This document shows positions 24,017 to 32,702 of a DNA stretch of 64,000 bases, one piece after another. The translations under genes and the position numbers were made by a program. The stretch lies in NCBI GenBank assembly GCA_029782025.1, contig JAKOVR010000119.1, positions 62,001 to 126,000 on the forward strand, written 5' to 3'. Origin of the DNA: Actinomycetes bacterium. GTDB lineage: Bacteria; Actinomycetota; Acidimicrobiia; Acidimicrobiales; Acidimicrobilacustridaceae. Within the stretch, counting starts at the first letter, position 1. The number at the start of each line of letters is the position of its first letter. Under the pieces are notes generated by a model that worked only from the letters and a program-made list of their open reading frames with translations, did not search any database and was not told where the DNA came from.

Positions 24017-25664
24017 GGCCCTCGCCCCCCGGTCGCATCGCCGCCGGCGTGGGCAGCGCATCGGGGATGAATCGGGGGATCACCACCGCGGCGAAGAGCA
24101 GGACCCCCGACAGCACCCAGAAGCTGATCGACGTGCCCGACACGAAGGCCGACGCCGCCGAGGTCCGCAGCTGCTCGAACTGGGGTGGGGTGATGGCGCC
24201 GCTGGCCAACGCCCGCTTCCCGACGCCGAGGGCCTGCCCGATCGAGCCCAGCGCGGCCTCCCGGGCCTGGGCGTCGCCGATCCGGTCCACGAAGTCGGCG
24301 TGGGCGCGGTAGATGGTGGCGGTGACGCTGCCAGCCAGGGCGATGCCGAGGGCGCCACCGACCTCCCTCGTGACGTCGTTGACGGCCGAGCCGACGCCGG
24401 CCTTGTGGAGCGGCAGCGACCCGACGATGTGCTGGCTGGAGGGGGGCATCAGCATGGCCATGCCCGCCCCGTTGATCACCAGCCCGATGGCGATGAGGAG
24501 GTAGGGGGTGTCGGCCCGGGCCAGGCCGAAGAGGAACAGGCCGGTGGTGGTGCACAGGAACCCGGCCCGCACCACCTTCTTCACGCCGAACCGGGCCACC
24601 AGCTTGGGGCTGCGGGGAGCGACCAGCACCAGCATCAGGGCGCTCGGGATGACCCGCACGCCGGTCTCGAGCGGGGTGAAGCCCTTCACGTACTGCAGGT
24701 ACTGGGTGAGGAGGAAGAACTGGCCGAACATGGCGAAGAAGGCCAGCGTGACCGCCCCGGCGCCGGCCGAGAAGCCGTGCAGCTTGAACAGCCTCGGGTC
24801 GAGCATCGGGTGGGTGATGCGCAGTTCGTACCGGACGAACCCGACGAGGGCGGCGACGGCCACCACGAACCCGACGAGGGTGAGCGGATGGGTCCACCCG
24901 AGCTCGGGGCCCTGGATCACGCCGAACACCAGCGAGGCCAGGCCGACGAGCGAGAGGCCGGCGCCGACGAAGTCGAGGGCGGTGGCGTTGGGGTCCTTCG
25001 AGGTGGGCACGAGGAAGCCCACGAGGCCGATGAGCAGGGCGGCCAGGATCACGTTGACGAAGAACACCGACCCCCACCAGAAGTGATCGATGAGCAGGCC
25101 GGAGGAGATGGGGCCGAGGGCGCCGCCGACCCCGGCGAAGCCGGCCCAGATGGCGATGGCCTTGGGCCGCTCGAACGGCGGGAAGGCGTTGACGATGATC
25201 GAGAGGGTCGACGGCATGATCAGCGCCGCGCCCACCCCCAGCGCGGCGCGGATGCCGATGAGCACGGCCGGCGAGGCAGCCTGGCTGGCCGCCAACGACC
25301 CGAGGCCGAAGACGGTGAGGCCGACCAGGAGGGCGCCCTTGCGCCCGAACCGGTCGCCCAGGGCCCCGGCCGTGAGCAACATGCCGGCGAAGACCAGCGC
25401 GTAGGCATCGATGATCCACTGGAGCTGGGTGCCCGAGGCGTCGAGCGCGTCGCGGATCGAGGGGATGGCCACGTTGAGGGAGCTGACCGCGGTCACCACC
25501 ATCACGAGGCTGATGTTCAGGACGCCGAGGATGATCCACCGGCGGTGGTACACCTCGGGAGCGATGCCGAAGGTGTCGGGGTGGGCGGCGTTGGCCGCCG
25601 CCCGCTCGACGGCGCTGGCCGGGTGGCGGGGTGGGACGGGTGCGGTGTCCTCCGTCGCGGTCAT
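24006..25664 (-). CDS. MFS drug transporter (DHA2/EmrB-QacA-like)
   Basis: This 552-aa protein has about 14 membrane helices. MFS motif A, GDRFGRKG, lies between helices 2 and 3, and motif C-like GVGGALGPISSGLL is in helix 5, typical of drug/H+ antiporters. It probably exports hydrophobic compounds or antibiotics. The start is fixed by a very strong AGGAGGAGGA ribosome site just upstream. It is followed by its TetR gene with an 11-bp overlap. The promoter at 25721-25748 contains the likely operator. Confidence 0.9.
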   Translation of the reverse strand: MTATEDTAPVPPRHPASAVERAAANAAHPDTFGIAPEVYHRRWIILGVLNISLVMVVTAVSSLNVAIPSIRDALDASGTQLQWIIDAYALVFAGMLLTAGALGDRFGRKGALLVGLTVFGLGSLAASQAASPAVLIGIRAALGVGAALIMPSTLSIIVNAFPPFERPKAIAIWAGFAGVGGALGPISSGLLIDHFWWGSVFFVNVILAALLIGLVGFLVPTSKDPNATALDFVGAGLSLVGLASLVFGVIQGPELGWTHPLTLVGFVVAVAALVGFVRYELRITHPMLDPRLFKLHGFSAGAGAVTLAFFAMFGQFFLLTQYLQYVKGFTPLETGVRVIPSALMLVLVAPRSPKLVARFGVKKVVRAGFLCTTTGLFLFGLARADTPYLLIAIGLVINGAGMAMLMPPSSQHIVGSLPLHKAGVGSAVNDVTREVGGALGIALAGSVTATIYRAHADFVDRIGDAQAREAALGSIGQALGVGKRALASGAITPPQFEQLRTSAASAFVSGTSISFWVLSGVLLFAAVVIPRFIPDALPTPAAMRPGGEGHGH

Positions 25665-25720
25665 GGATCCTCCTCCTCGGCCGGAGCGGGCGCAGGCGAC
25701 TCTCTCCGCTACAGCTGTGG

Positions 25721-25748
25721 AGCCTACCGATACACACGTGTAGCACAA
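25721..25748 (-). promoter_or_regulatory. MFS-tetR promoter with operator in the spacer
   Basis: On the minus strand, -35 TTGTGC (25743-25748) and -10 TAGGCT (25721-25726) are 16 bp apart. The spacer holds the inverted repeat TACAC-AC-GTGTA (25731-25742), a classical TetR placement. A second palindrome, ACAGCTGT (25711-25718), lies at the predicted transcript start. Confidence 0.65.
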
Positions 25749-25778
25749 CCTCGAATTCCGGCGGGAGAGCGCAACGGC

Positions 25779-25784
25779 TAGAAC
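25779..25784 (+). promoter_or_regulatory. -10-like element for Nudix gene
   Basis: TAGAAC lies 7 nt before the ATG at 25792. It is weaker than other TANNNT elements because the last base is C. Confidence 0.35.
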
Positions 25785-25791
25785 GGCGGGC

Positions 25792-26340
25792 ATGCGATGG
25801 ACGGTCCACGGCGAGCGGTCGTTGTACGAGAGCGAGTGGATGAGCCTGCGCATGGTCGACGTGGAGATCCCGGGCGAGCGCCGGTTCGACCACCACGTGC
25901 TGCGCCTGCCCCGGCCCGCGGCCGGGGCGGTGGTGGCCGACCCCGAGCGCGGCGTCCTCCTGCTCTGGCGCCACCGCTTCATCACCGACACGTGGGGGTG
26001 GGAGATCCCGGCCGGCCGGGTCGACGACGGCGAGACCCCCGAGCAGGCGGCGGCCCGCGAGACGCTGGAGGAGACGGGGTGGGCCGCCGGACCCCTCACC
26101 CACCTCGCCACCTGGCACCCCACCAACGGCTCGACCGACACCACCTTCGTCGTGTTCCGGGCCGAGGGCGCCACCCACGTCGGCGATCCGAGCGACCCGA
26201 GCGAAGCAGAGCGCATCGAGTGGGTGCCCTGGCCGGAGGTGCGGGCACTCGTCCGTTCGGGCGAGGTGCGCGACGGCCTGTCCCTGGTGGGGCTGCTGCA
26301 CGTGCTGGCCTTCCAGTCCGAGGTCGAGGCGTCGCCCTAG
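25792..26340 (+). CDS. Nudix hydrolase
   Basis: This 182-aa protein has a complete Nudix box at about residues 76-98: GRVDDGETPEQAAARETLEETGW fits GX5EX7REUXEEXGU, with the metal-binding glutamates in place. The N-terminal half resembles ADP-ribose pyrophosphatase-type enzymes. It should hydrolyse a nucleoside diphosphate linked to another group. The substrate is unknown. The sterol-desaturase-like gene starts 3 bp after the stop. Confidence 0.9.
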   Translation: MRWTVHGERSLYESEWMSLRMVDVEIPGERRFDHHVLRLPRPAAGAVVADPERGVLLLWRHRFITDTWGWEIPAGRVDDGETPEQAAARETLEETGWAAGPLTHLATWHPTNGSTDTTFVVFRAEGATHVGDPSDPSEAERIEWVPWPEVRALVRSGEVRDGLSLVGLLHVLAFQSEVEASP

Positions 26341-26343
26341 GGC

Positions 26344-27258
26344 GTGAACCGCGAGCGCGCCGGGGTACGACAGGGGAGCGTGCAACCGGTGCTCTGGTAT
26401 CCCGCCGCCCCGAGGGCCCGCGTGCCCGGCTGGGCCGCCACCCTCGCCCTCGTGGTGCTGACCGTCGTCCTGCTCCGAGCCGGCGTCGGTGCGGCCGGGG
26501 GCATGGTGCTCGGCTTCGCCGTGCTGACCCCCGTCGAGCGACACTGGCGCCGACACGACCAGCCGGTGCGCCGGCCGGGACTGCGCACCGACCTCTTCCA
26601 CCTGCTGCTCTCGGGCGGGCTGAACACCGCCGGCCTCGTGGTCGCCGTCGTGCTGTGGGCGATCGTCCTCTTCCCGTTCCGCCCCCTCAGCCTGGCGCCG
26701 TGGTTCCAGTCGCTCCCCGCTGCGGTGCAGGCGGTGAGCGCCTTCGTGGCCCTCGAGGTGGTGGGCTACCTGGCCCACCGGCTCGAGCACGAGGTCGGGT
26801 TCCTGTGGCGCTTCCACGCCGTGCACCACTCGTCCGCCCACCTGGACTGGGTCGCCGGCGCGCGGCTGCACCCGATGGAGGGGCTGATCGTGGGAACCAT
26901 CGTCGCCCCGCCATTGCTGTTCCTCGGGGTGGGGCCCACCACCCTCGGCGCACTCGGGGCGATCACCCAGCTCTGGGGCGTGCTCCTCCACATGAACGTG
27001 CGGTGGCGCATGCGGGCGCTCGACGGGGTGTGGTCGTCGCCGGACTTCCACCACTGGCACCACAGCAACCACCCCGAGGCGCGCAACACCAACTACGCCG
27101 GGTTCCTCCCGGTGCTGGACCGGCTGTTCGGCACCTACCACCTCCCGCGCCAGGGCCGGCCGACCGTGTACGGAATCGACGAGCCGATGCCCGACGGCTG
27201 GTGGCGGCAACTGGCCCATCCGTTCCGTCGACGGCCGGCGGTCGGGCGGGGGAGCTGA
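26344..27258 (+). CDS. Sterol desaturase / fatty acid hydroxylase family membrane enzyme
   Basis: This 304-aa membrane protein has the three histidine clusters that bind two irons: HRLEHE, HAVHH, and HHWHH followed by NHPE. Several membrane helices surround them. Family members hydroxylate or desaturate lipids with oxygen. The GTG at 26344 gives the longest form. A GTG at 26380, preceded by GGGGAG and by TACGAC in the -10 position, is a good alternative start. Context gives no substrate. Confidence 0.85.
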   Translation: MNRERAGVRQGSVQPVLWYPAAPRARVPGWAATLALVVLTVVLLRAGVGAAGGMVLGFAVLTPVERHWRRHDQPVRRPGLRTDLFHLLLSGGLNTAGLVVAVVLWAIVLFPFRPLSLAPWFQSLPAAVQAVSAFVALEVVGYLAHRLEHEVGFLWRFHAVHHSSAHLDWVAGARLHPMEGLIVGTIVAPPLLFLGVGPTTLGALGAITQLWGVLLHMNVRWRMRALDGVWSSPDFHHWHHSNHPEARNTNYAGFLPVLDRLFGTYHLPRQGRPTVYGIDEPMPDGWWRQLAHPFRRRPAVGRGS

Positions 27259-27261
27259 GCC

Positions 27262-27846
27262 GTGCTGACGGCGCTCTGCGAGACTGCTGCCGTGCCGGGG
27301 CCGGGAGACGCCGAGGCGCAGGACCGGTTCCTGCTCGCCGCCATCGCGCGGCACGACCGCGGGGCGTTGGCCGAGCTCTACCGTCGCCACGCCGGCTGGC
27401 TCACGGTGCGGCTGCAGCGCCGGTGCCCCGACCCCGAGTTGGTCGACTCCGCCCTGCAGGACACCTTCGTGGCCGTGTGGCGCCGACCCGACGGCTACCG
27501 CGGGGAGGGCGACGTGGGTGCGTGGCTGTGGGGCATCGCCGTGCGGCGGCTGGTCGACCAGCAGCGCAAGCGCCGTCCCGTCCCAGTGGGCGACGACCCG
27601 ACGGTGGTGGGCGGCGGCGCCGACGCCCCGTCGGCCGAGGCCGCCGCCCTCGACCTCACCTGGCTGGGCGGCGACCTGGCCGATGCGATGGGCGCCCTGC
27701 CCGCCGATCTGCAGGAGGTCCTCGTCGTGACCGCCGTCGACGGCCTCACCACGGCCGAGGCTGCCGACCTCCTCGGCATCCCGCAGGGCACCGTCAAGAC
27801 CAGGCTCATGCGGGCCCGATCCATCCTCCAGGAGCGCATGCGATGA
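27262..27846 (+). CDS. ECF-type RNA polymerase sigma factor
   Basis: This 194-aa protein has sigma region 2 (LAELYRRHAGWLTVRL...DSALQDTFVAVWRRPDGY) and region 4 (LPADLQEVLVVTAVDGLTTAEAADLLGIPQGTVKTRLMRARSIL). The linker between them is short, as in ECF factors. It is followed with 4-bp overlaps by an anti-sigma-like membrane protein and an ABC ATPase, an operon type common in actinobacteria. A GTG at 27292 with GAGACT upstream is an alternative start. The signal is unknown. Confidence 0.9.
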   Translation: MLTALCETAAVPGPGDAEAQDRFLLAAIARHDRGALAELYRRHAGWLTVRLQRRCPDPELVDSALQDTFVAVWRRPDGYRGEGDVGAWLWGIAVRRLVDQQRKRRPVPVGDDPTVVGGGADAPSAEAAALDLTWLGGDLADAMGALPADLQEVLVVTAVDGLTTAEAADLLGIPQGTVKTRLMRARSILQERMR

Positions 27847-28679
27847 ACCCCGTGCCCGAACCGGTGGTCGGGGCCTACGTGGCCGGCAGGATCGACGCCG
27901 CGGAAGCGGTCCGCCTCGAGCAGTACCTGGCCGTCAGCGGCGAGGCGAGGCTGCAGGTCGGCGCGGCGGCCACGGCGGTCATCGATCCCGCCCGCCTCGA
28001 GGCCACGTGGCTGGCCATCGACGTCGTCATCGATCCGCCCCGCCGCCCCTTGGTCGAGCGGGTCGTGACCGCCCTCGGGTTCCCGGCCGACCTCGCCCGG
28101 CTGATGGCGGCCACCCCGGCCATGCGGCGCTCCTGGTACCTCGCCATCGTGGGTGCGATCCTGTTCGGCCTGGCCGCGGCCGGGCCGAACCGGCAGGGCG
28201 GCGGGAGCGAGCTGCTGTTCCTCGTGCTGGCGCCCCTCATCCCGGTGATGGGGGTGGCCCTGGCCTACGGCCCGGGCGTCGACCCCGCCCACGAGGTCAC
28301 CGTGGCCGCGCCGCTGAGCGGCTTCCGGCTCGTGCTGGCCCGGGTGGTCGGCGTGCTGGTGGTGAGCATGGCCTGCGGGGGCATCGGCGCGCTCCTCCTC
28401 GAGCGCCGGGAGGGGCTCATGGCCGCGGCCTGGCTGCTGCCCGCCTTCGGGTTGAGCATGGCGTGCCTGGCCCTCACCACCTGGGTGCGGCCGAAGACGG
28501 CCGGGTGGGCGGTCGGCGGCGCCTGGCTGCTCGTGGCCACCACCGTGTCCAACCGGGCGGCCGACCAGCTGGCGCTGTTCCGGGGTCCGGGGCAGGTGGC
28601 CCTGCTGCTCGTGGGCCTGGCCGGCCTGGTCGTGACGGTGGCCCGGCGCGAGGCCTTCGACCTGGCGAGGGTCGGGTGA
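27843..28679 (+). CDS. Membrane anti-sigma-like protein lacking the zinc motif
   Basis: This 278-aa protein has a short cytosolic N-terminus followed by about six membrane helices from residue 95 onward. The N-terminus (VGAYVAGRIDAAEAVRLEQYL) matches the zf-HC2 anti-sigma proteins that sit between ECF sigma and ABC ATPase genes in actinobacteria. The usual zinc ligands HxxxCxxC are replaced by YLAVSGEA, so all three are lost. The following text (DPARLEATWLAIDVVID, AATPAMRRSWYLAI) also fits that family. It may hold the sigma factor and act as the ABC membrane partner. Start ATGA overlaps the sigma stop. Confidence 0.75.
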   Translation: MNPVPEPVVGAYVAGRIDAAEAVRLEQYLAVSGEARLQVGAAATAVIDPARLEATWLAIDVVIDPPRRPLVERVVTALGFPADLARLMAATPAMRRSWYLAIVGAILFGLAAAGPNRQGGGSELLFLVLAPLIPVMGVALAYGPGVDPAHEVTVAAPLSGFRLVLARVVGVLVVSMACGGIGALLLERREGLMAAAWLLPAFGLSMACLALTTWVRPKTAGWAVGGAWLLVATTVSNRAADQLALFRGPGQVALLLVGLAGLVVTVARREAFDLARVG

Positions 28680-29560
28680 CGGCGTCATCGGTCGTGGCCG
28701 AGGACCTCCGCCTCCGGCTCGGCGGCCACGACGCGCTGGCCGGGGTGTCGCTCACGGCGCGCGGGGGCGTGGTCGCCCTGCTCGGACCCAACGGCGCCGG
28801 CAAGACGTCGCTCCTGCGGTGCCTGGCCACGGTGGTCGATCCCGACGCGGGCTCGATCCGGGTCGACGGCCTCGACCCGGCCGACCACCGCCAGCGGGTC
28901 GAGATCCGCCGCCGCCTCGGGTACCTGCCCCAGGAGGTGGGCTTCGCCGAGCGGGCCACCGTCTTCGACGTGGTCGACTACTGCGGCATCGTGAAGGAGC
29001 ACGGCCCGGCCGAGCGGCGACACGCCGAGGTGGTGCGGGTGCTGTGCGCCGTCGGCCTGGCCGATCGCCGCCACGAGCGGGTCGGGGCACTGAGCGGGGG
29101 CATGCGCCAGCGGCTCGGCATCGCCCAAGCCCTGTTGGGTGCGCCCGGCCTCGTGATCCTCGACGAGCCCGCCAACGGCCTCGACCCCGAGCAGCGCCTG
29201 GCCCTCCGGGAGCAGCTCTCCCGGGTGGGGGAACGCAGCACGGTGCTGTTGTCGACCCACCTCACCGAGGAGGCCGCCGCCTTCAGCCAGGTGCTCCACG
29301 TGATGGACGGCGGCCGCATCGTGTATTCGGGGACCCCGGCCGGCCTCACGGCCACGGCCCGCGGGCGGGTGTGGACGGCGCCGGCGCCGCCGCCGGCCGG
29401 CCCCTCGATCCGGGCCTCGTGGCGCCTGCCCGACGGGCGGTTCCGGTTCGTGGGCGACCCCCCGGCCGGCCTCGCCCTGCCGGTCACGCCGGCCGAGCCG
29501 ACGCTCGAGGACGCCTACCTGCTGCTCGTCCAGCGGGTGCCCACTACCATCGGCGGGTGA
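28676..29560 (+). CDS. ABC transporter ATP-binding protein
   Basis: This 294-aa protein has Walker A LLGPNGAGKTSLL, signature LSGGMRQRLGIAQALLG, Walker B LVILDEPANGLDP and the switch His in LLSTHLTEE. It resembles ATPases of drug- or peptide-type exporters. The GTG start overlaps the previous stop, so the membrane protein before it is the likely permease. The last 70 residues form a small beta-rich regulatory tail. Confidence 0.9.
   Translation: MTASSVVAEDLRLRLGGHDALAGVSLTARGGVVALLGPNGAGKTSLLRCLATVVDPDAGSIRVDGLDPADHRQRVEIRRRLGYLPQEVGFAERATVFDVVDYCGIVKEHGPAERRHAEVVRVLCAVGLADRRHERVGALSGGMRQRLGIAQALLGAPGLVILDEPANGLDPEQRLALREQLSRVGERSTVLLSTHLTEEAAAFSQVLHVMDGGRIVYSGTPAGLTATARGRVWTAPAPPPAGPSIRASWRLPDGRFRFVGDPPAGLALPVTPAEPTLEDAYLLLVQRVPTTIGG
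29545..29550 (+). promoter_or_regulatory. Internal -10 element for rimO
   Basis: TACCAT lies inside the end of the ABC gene, 6 nt before the rimO GTG at 29557. It may give rimO a leaderless transcript independent of the sigma operon. Confidence 0.4.
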
Positions 29561-30834
29561 CTCCGCGGCGGTACTGGATCGAGACGCTCGGCTGCCCCAA
29601 GAACCAGGTCGACTCCGACAAGCTGGAGGGCACGCTGCAGCTCGGGGGCTACCTGCCCGCCGAGGGCCCCGACGGGGCCGACCTGGTGGTGGTCAACACC
29701 TGCGCCTTCGTGGAGGAGGCCCGGCAGGAGTCGATCGACACGATCCTCGCCCTCGCCGACGCCAAGGCCGACGGCGCCGAGCTCGTGGTCACCGGCTGCC
29801 TGGCCGAGCGCTACGGCGACGAGCTGGCCACGGCCCTGCCCGAGGCCGATGCCGTGGTCGGCTTCGGCGTGCCGGTGACGCTCGGCCCCAAGCCGGCCGG
29901 CGCCGCCGTCCCCACCTTCGACCTGCTCAACCTGCCCCGCCCGGCCTCCGTCCGGCCGTGGGCCTACGTGAAGGTGGCCGAGGGGTGCGACCGGGCCTGT
30001 GGGTTCTGCGCCATCCCGAGCTTCCGGGGACCCCAGCGCAGCCGCGCCGTCGCCGACGTCCTGGCCGAGGTCGACGCGCTCGGCGCCCGCGAGATCGTGC
30101 TCGTCGCCCAGGACCTGGCCGCCTACGGACGGGACCGGGGACAGGGGGAGCGCCGCATCGTCGAGCTGGTGGCGGCCGTGGCCGAGCGGGTCGACTGGGT
30201 GCGGTTGCTGTACCTGTACCCGTCGGACCTCACCGACGGCCTCGTCGAGACCATCCTCGCCACCGGCGTGCCCTACTTCGATCTGTCGCTGCAGCACGTG
30301 TCGCCGCCGCTGCTCCGCCGGATGCGCCGGTGGGGCGACGGCGACCGGTTCCTCACCCGCATCGAGGCGATCCGGGCGGTCGAGCCCGAGGCGGCCTTCC
30401 GGTCCAACTTCATCGTCGGCTACCCGGGTGAGACCGAGGCCGACCACGACCAGCTCCTCGCCTTCGTCGCCGCCGCCCGCCTCGATTGGTGCGGGTTCTT
30501 CGCCTACTCCGAGGAGGAGGGCACCCACGCCGCCGGCCTCGACGGAAAGGTGCCGGCGGGCCTGGCCGGCGAGCGCCTGGCCGAGCTGCGGGAGCTGCAG
30601 GACCGCATCACCGAGGAACGACGTGACGAACTGATCGGCCGCCGGGTCAGAGTGCTCGTGGACGAGCCCGGCATCGCCCGAAGTCACCGTGAGGCCCCCG
30701 AGATCGACGGGGTCGTCCACGTGCCCCCGTCGCTGGCAGCGGGTACCTTCGCGGACGTGGAGATCGTGGCGGCGCTGGGACCCGACCTCGACGGCGCGCC
30801 CGTCGCCGCCGCCGACCGTGGGGGCCGGCGGTGA
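29557..30834 (+). CDS. rimO: Ribosomal protein S12 methylthiotransferase
   Basis: RimO adds a methylthio group to an aspartate of ribosomal protein S12. The 425-aa protein has the N-terminal UPF0004 cysteines (LGCPKNQ, NTCAF, TGCLAERY), the radical-SAM motif CDRACGFCAIP, and a C-terminal TRAM domain. RimO rather than MiaB is favoured by the LGCPKN motif and by the rimO-pgsA-cinA order typical of actinobacteria. The GTG start overlaps the ABC gene stop, and its stop overlaps pgsA by 4 bp. Confidence 0.93.
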   Translation: MTPRRYWIETLGCPKNQVDSDKLEGTLQLGGYLPAEGPDGADLVVVNTCAFVEEARQESIDTILALADAKADGAELVVTGCLAERYGDELATALPEADAVVGFGVPVTLGPKPAGAAVPTFDLLNLPRPASVRPWAYVKVAEGCDRACGFCAIPSFRGPQRSRAVADVLAEVDALGAREIVLVAQDLAAYGRDRGQGERRIVELVAAVAERVDWVRLLYLYPSDLTDGLVETILATGVPYFDLSLQHVSPPLLRRMRRWGDGDRFLTRIEAIRAVEPEAAFRSNFIVGYPGETEADHDQLLAFVAAARLDWCGFFAYSEEEGTHAAGLDGKVPAGLAGERLAELRELQDRITEERRDELIGRRVRVLVDEPGIARSHREAPEIDGVVHVPPSLAAGTFADVEIVAALGPDLDGAPVAAADRGGRR

Positions 30835-31445
30835 CCGACACCGCGTCCGCCCCGCCCGGCGCCGCGGTGCCGTCGCCCACCTTCGGGCCCTCCGCCATCG
30901 CCACGCCGGCCAACGCCGTGACCGTGATCCGGGTCCTGGCGTCGCCCTTCCTGTTCTCGCTGATCGTGAACGAGGGGCCCACCTGGAAGGTGTTCGCGGC
31001 GTGGAGCGTGCTGGCCTGCACCGACGGCATCGACGGGTGGATCGCCCGGCGGATGGGCACCACCCGCAGCGGCGCCTTCCTCGACCCCTTGGCCGACAAA
31101 GTGCTGGTGCTCGGCGGCCTCTGCTCGCTGGCCTCCACCGGGGTGTTCCCGTGGTTCCCGGTGGTGCTGATGGGCGGGCGGGAGCTCGGCATCAGCCTGT
31201 ACCGCGTCTACTGGGGCCGGTTCGGGCTGGCCGTGCCGGCCCGGACGTCGGCCAAGGCCAAGACGTTCGTCCAGAGCTTCGCCGTGGCCGCCGCCCTCAT
31301 GCCGTGGCTGCAGGACAGCCTCTGGGTGTCGCTCGTGCTGCTCTGGGTCGCCACCGCCCTCGCCCTCTGGAGCGCGGCCCGCTACCTGATCGACGGCCAG
31401 CGGGCCCTCACCCGCATGGAGCACCCCTCCGCCACCGCCCACTGA
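30831..31445 (+). CDS. pgsA: CDP-diacylglycerol-glycerol-3-phosphate 3-phosphatidyltransferase
   Basis: This 204-aa membrane enzyme makes phosphatidylglycerophosphate. It has the CDP-alcohol phosphotransferase motif DGx2ARx8Gx3Dx3D in TDGIDGWIARRMGTTRSGAFLDPLADK and several membrane helices. The N-terminus has a 20-residue Pro/Ala-rich extension. It is translationally coupled to rimO. The genomic order supports the PgsA assignment over related enzymes. Confidence 0.92.
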   Translation: MTDTASAPPGAAVPSPTFGPSAIATPANAVTVIRVLASPFLFSLIVNEGPTWKVFAAWSVLACTDGIDGWIARRMGTTRSGAFLDPLADKVLVLGGLCSLASTGVFPWFPVVLMGGRELGISLYRVYWGRFGLAVPARTSAKAKTFVQSFAVAAALMPWLQDSLWVSLVLLWVATALALWSAARYLIDGQRALTRMEHPSATAH

Positions 31446-31451
31446 GTCCGG

Positions 31452-31457
31452 TAGGGT
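31452..31457 (+). promoter_or_regulatory. -10 element for leaderless cinA
   Basis: TAGGGT lies 6 nt before the cinA ATG at 31464, directly after the pgsA stop. Confidence 0.5.
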
Positions 31458-31463
31458 CCGGCG

Positions 31464-32702
31464 ATGCGTTGCGAAGTCGTCGCCGTCGGGACGGAGCTGC
31501 TGCTCGGGCAGATCGTCGACACCAACTCGGCCTTCATCGGCGAGCAGCTGGCCCTGGCCGGCATCGACTGCCTCTTCCAGGCCAAGGTCGGTGACAACCC
31601 CGACCGCATCCGCTCGGCCATCGCCTCGGCCCTGGAGCGGGCCGACGCCGTGGTCGTCTGCGGCGGCCTGGGCCCCACCCAGGACGACATCACCCGCGAC
31701 ATGATCGCCGAGGTGATGGGGGTGCCCCTCGACCGCGACCCCGACCTCGAGGACCGCATCCGGGCCATGTTCGGCTCGCGCGGCCGGGACATGCCGGCCA
31801 ACAACCTGCGCCAGGCCGACGTGCCCCGAGGGGCGGCGATCATGGACCAGATGCCGGGCACGGCGCCGGGCCTGGTGTGCCCCGTCGGCGACAAGGTGAT
31901 CTACGCCGTCCCCGGGGTGCCGTGGGAGATGCAGCAGATGGTCGAGGGCACGGTGATCCCCGACCTGCGGCGCCGGGCCGGCGACACCGCGGTGATCCGC
32001 AGCCGGGTGATCCGGACCTGGGGCCAGAGCGAGTCGGGGATCGCCGAGCAGCTCGCCCCGTACCACGAGGAGCTCGAGGCGTCGGGCCATTGCACCCTCG
32101 CCTTCCTGGCCAGCGGCATCGACGGCCTCAAGGTCCGGCTCACCGCCAAGGCGGCCACGGCCGACGAGGCCGACGACCTGCTGGCCCGCGAGGTCGAGGT
32201 GGTGGCCGGCATCCTCGGGCCGTCGGTCTTCACCGTCCACGACCAGTCGATGGAACAGGTCGTCCTCGAGCTCTGCCGCCGTCAGGGATTGACCCTCGGC
32301 ACGGCGGAATCGATGACCGGCGGGCTCATCGCCGCCCGACTGACCGCGGTCCCGGGGGCGTCGGACGTGTTCCGCGGGGCGGTCGTGTCCTACGCCAGCG
32401 AGGTGAAGTACGACGTGCTCGGCGTTCCCCGCGGACCGGTCGTGTCGGAGGAGGCGGCCACCGCCATGGCCGAAGGCGCCTGCCGCGTGCTCGGGTGCGA
32501 CGTCGCCGTCGCCGTCACCGGGGTGGCCGGGCCCGAGCCCCAGGAGGGCCAGAAGCCCGGCACGGTGTGGCTCGGCACCTGTGTCGACGGGGAGGCGGGC
32601 GCCCTGCTGGTGCGCCTGCCCGGCGACCGCGAGCGCGTCCGGCAGTTCGCCACGATCTCCGTGCTCGATCTGCTCCGGCGCCAGCTCGTCGCCCGTGGCT
32701 GA
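31464..32702 (+). CDS. cinA: CinA-family nicotinamide-nucleotide amidohydrolase
   Basis: The 412-aa protein has an N-terminal MoaB/MogA-like domain (GTELLLGQIVDTNS, GGLGPTQDDITRD) and a C-terminal amidase domain (TAESMTGGLIAARLTAVPGASDVFRG). CinA proteins deamidate nicotinamide mononucleotide and may hydrolyse ADP-ribose. It is of full length. In most actinobacteria clgR or recA follows nearby. Here thpR follows with an 8-bp overlap, and then the conserved order stops. Confidence 0.94.
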   Translation: MRCEVVAVGTELLLGQIVDTNSAFIGEQLALAGIDCLFQAKVGDNPDRIRSAIASALERADAVVVCGGLGPTQDDITRDMIAEVMGVPLDRDPDLEDRIRAMFGSRGRDMPANNLRQADVPRGAAIMDQMPGTAPGLVCPVGDKVIYAVPGVPWEMQQMVEGTVIPDLRRRAGDTAVIRSRVIRTWGQSESGIAEQLAPYHEELEASGHCTLAFLASGIDGLKVRLTAKAATADEADDLLAREVEVVAGILGPSVFTVHDQSMEQVVLELCRRQGLTLGTAESMTGGLIAARLTAVPGASDVFRGAVVSYASEVKYDVLGVPRGPVVSEEAATAMAEGACRVLGCDVAVAVTGVAGPEPQEGQKPGTVWLGTCVDGEAGALLVRLPGDRERVRQFATISVLDLLRRQLVARG

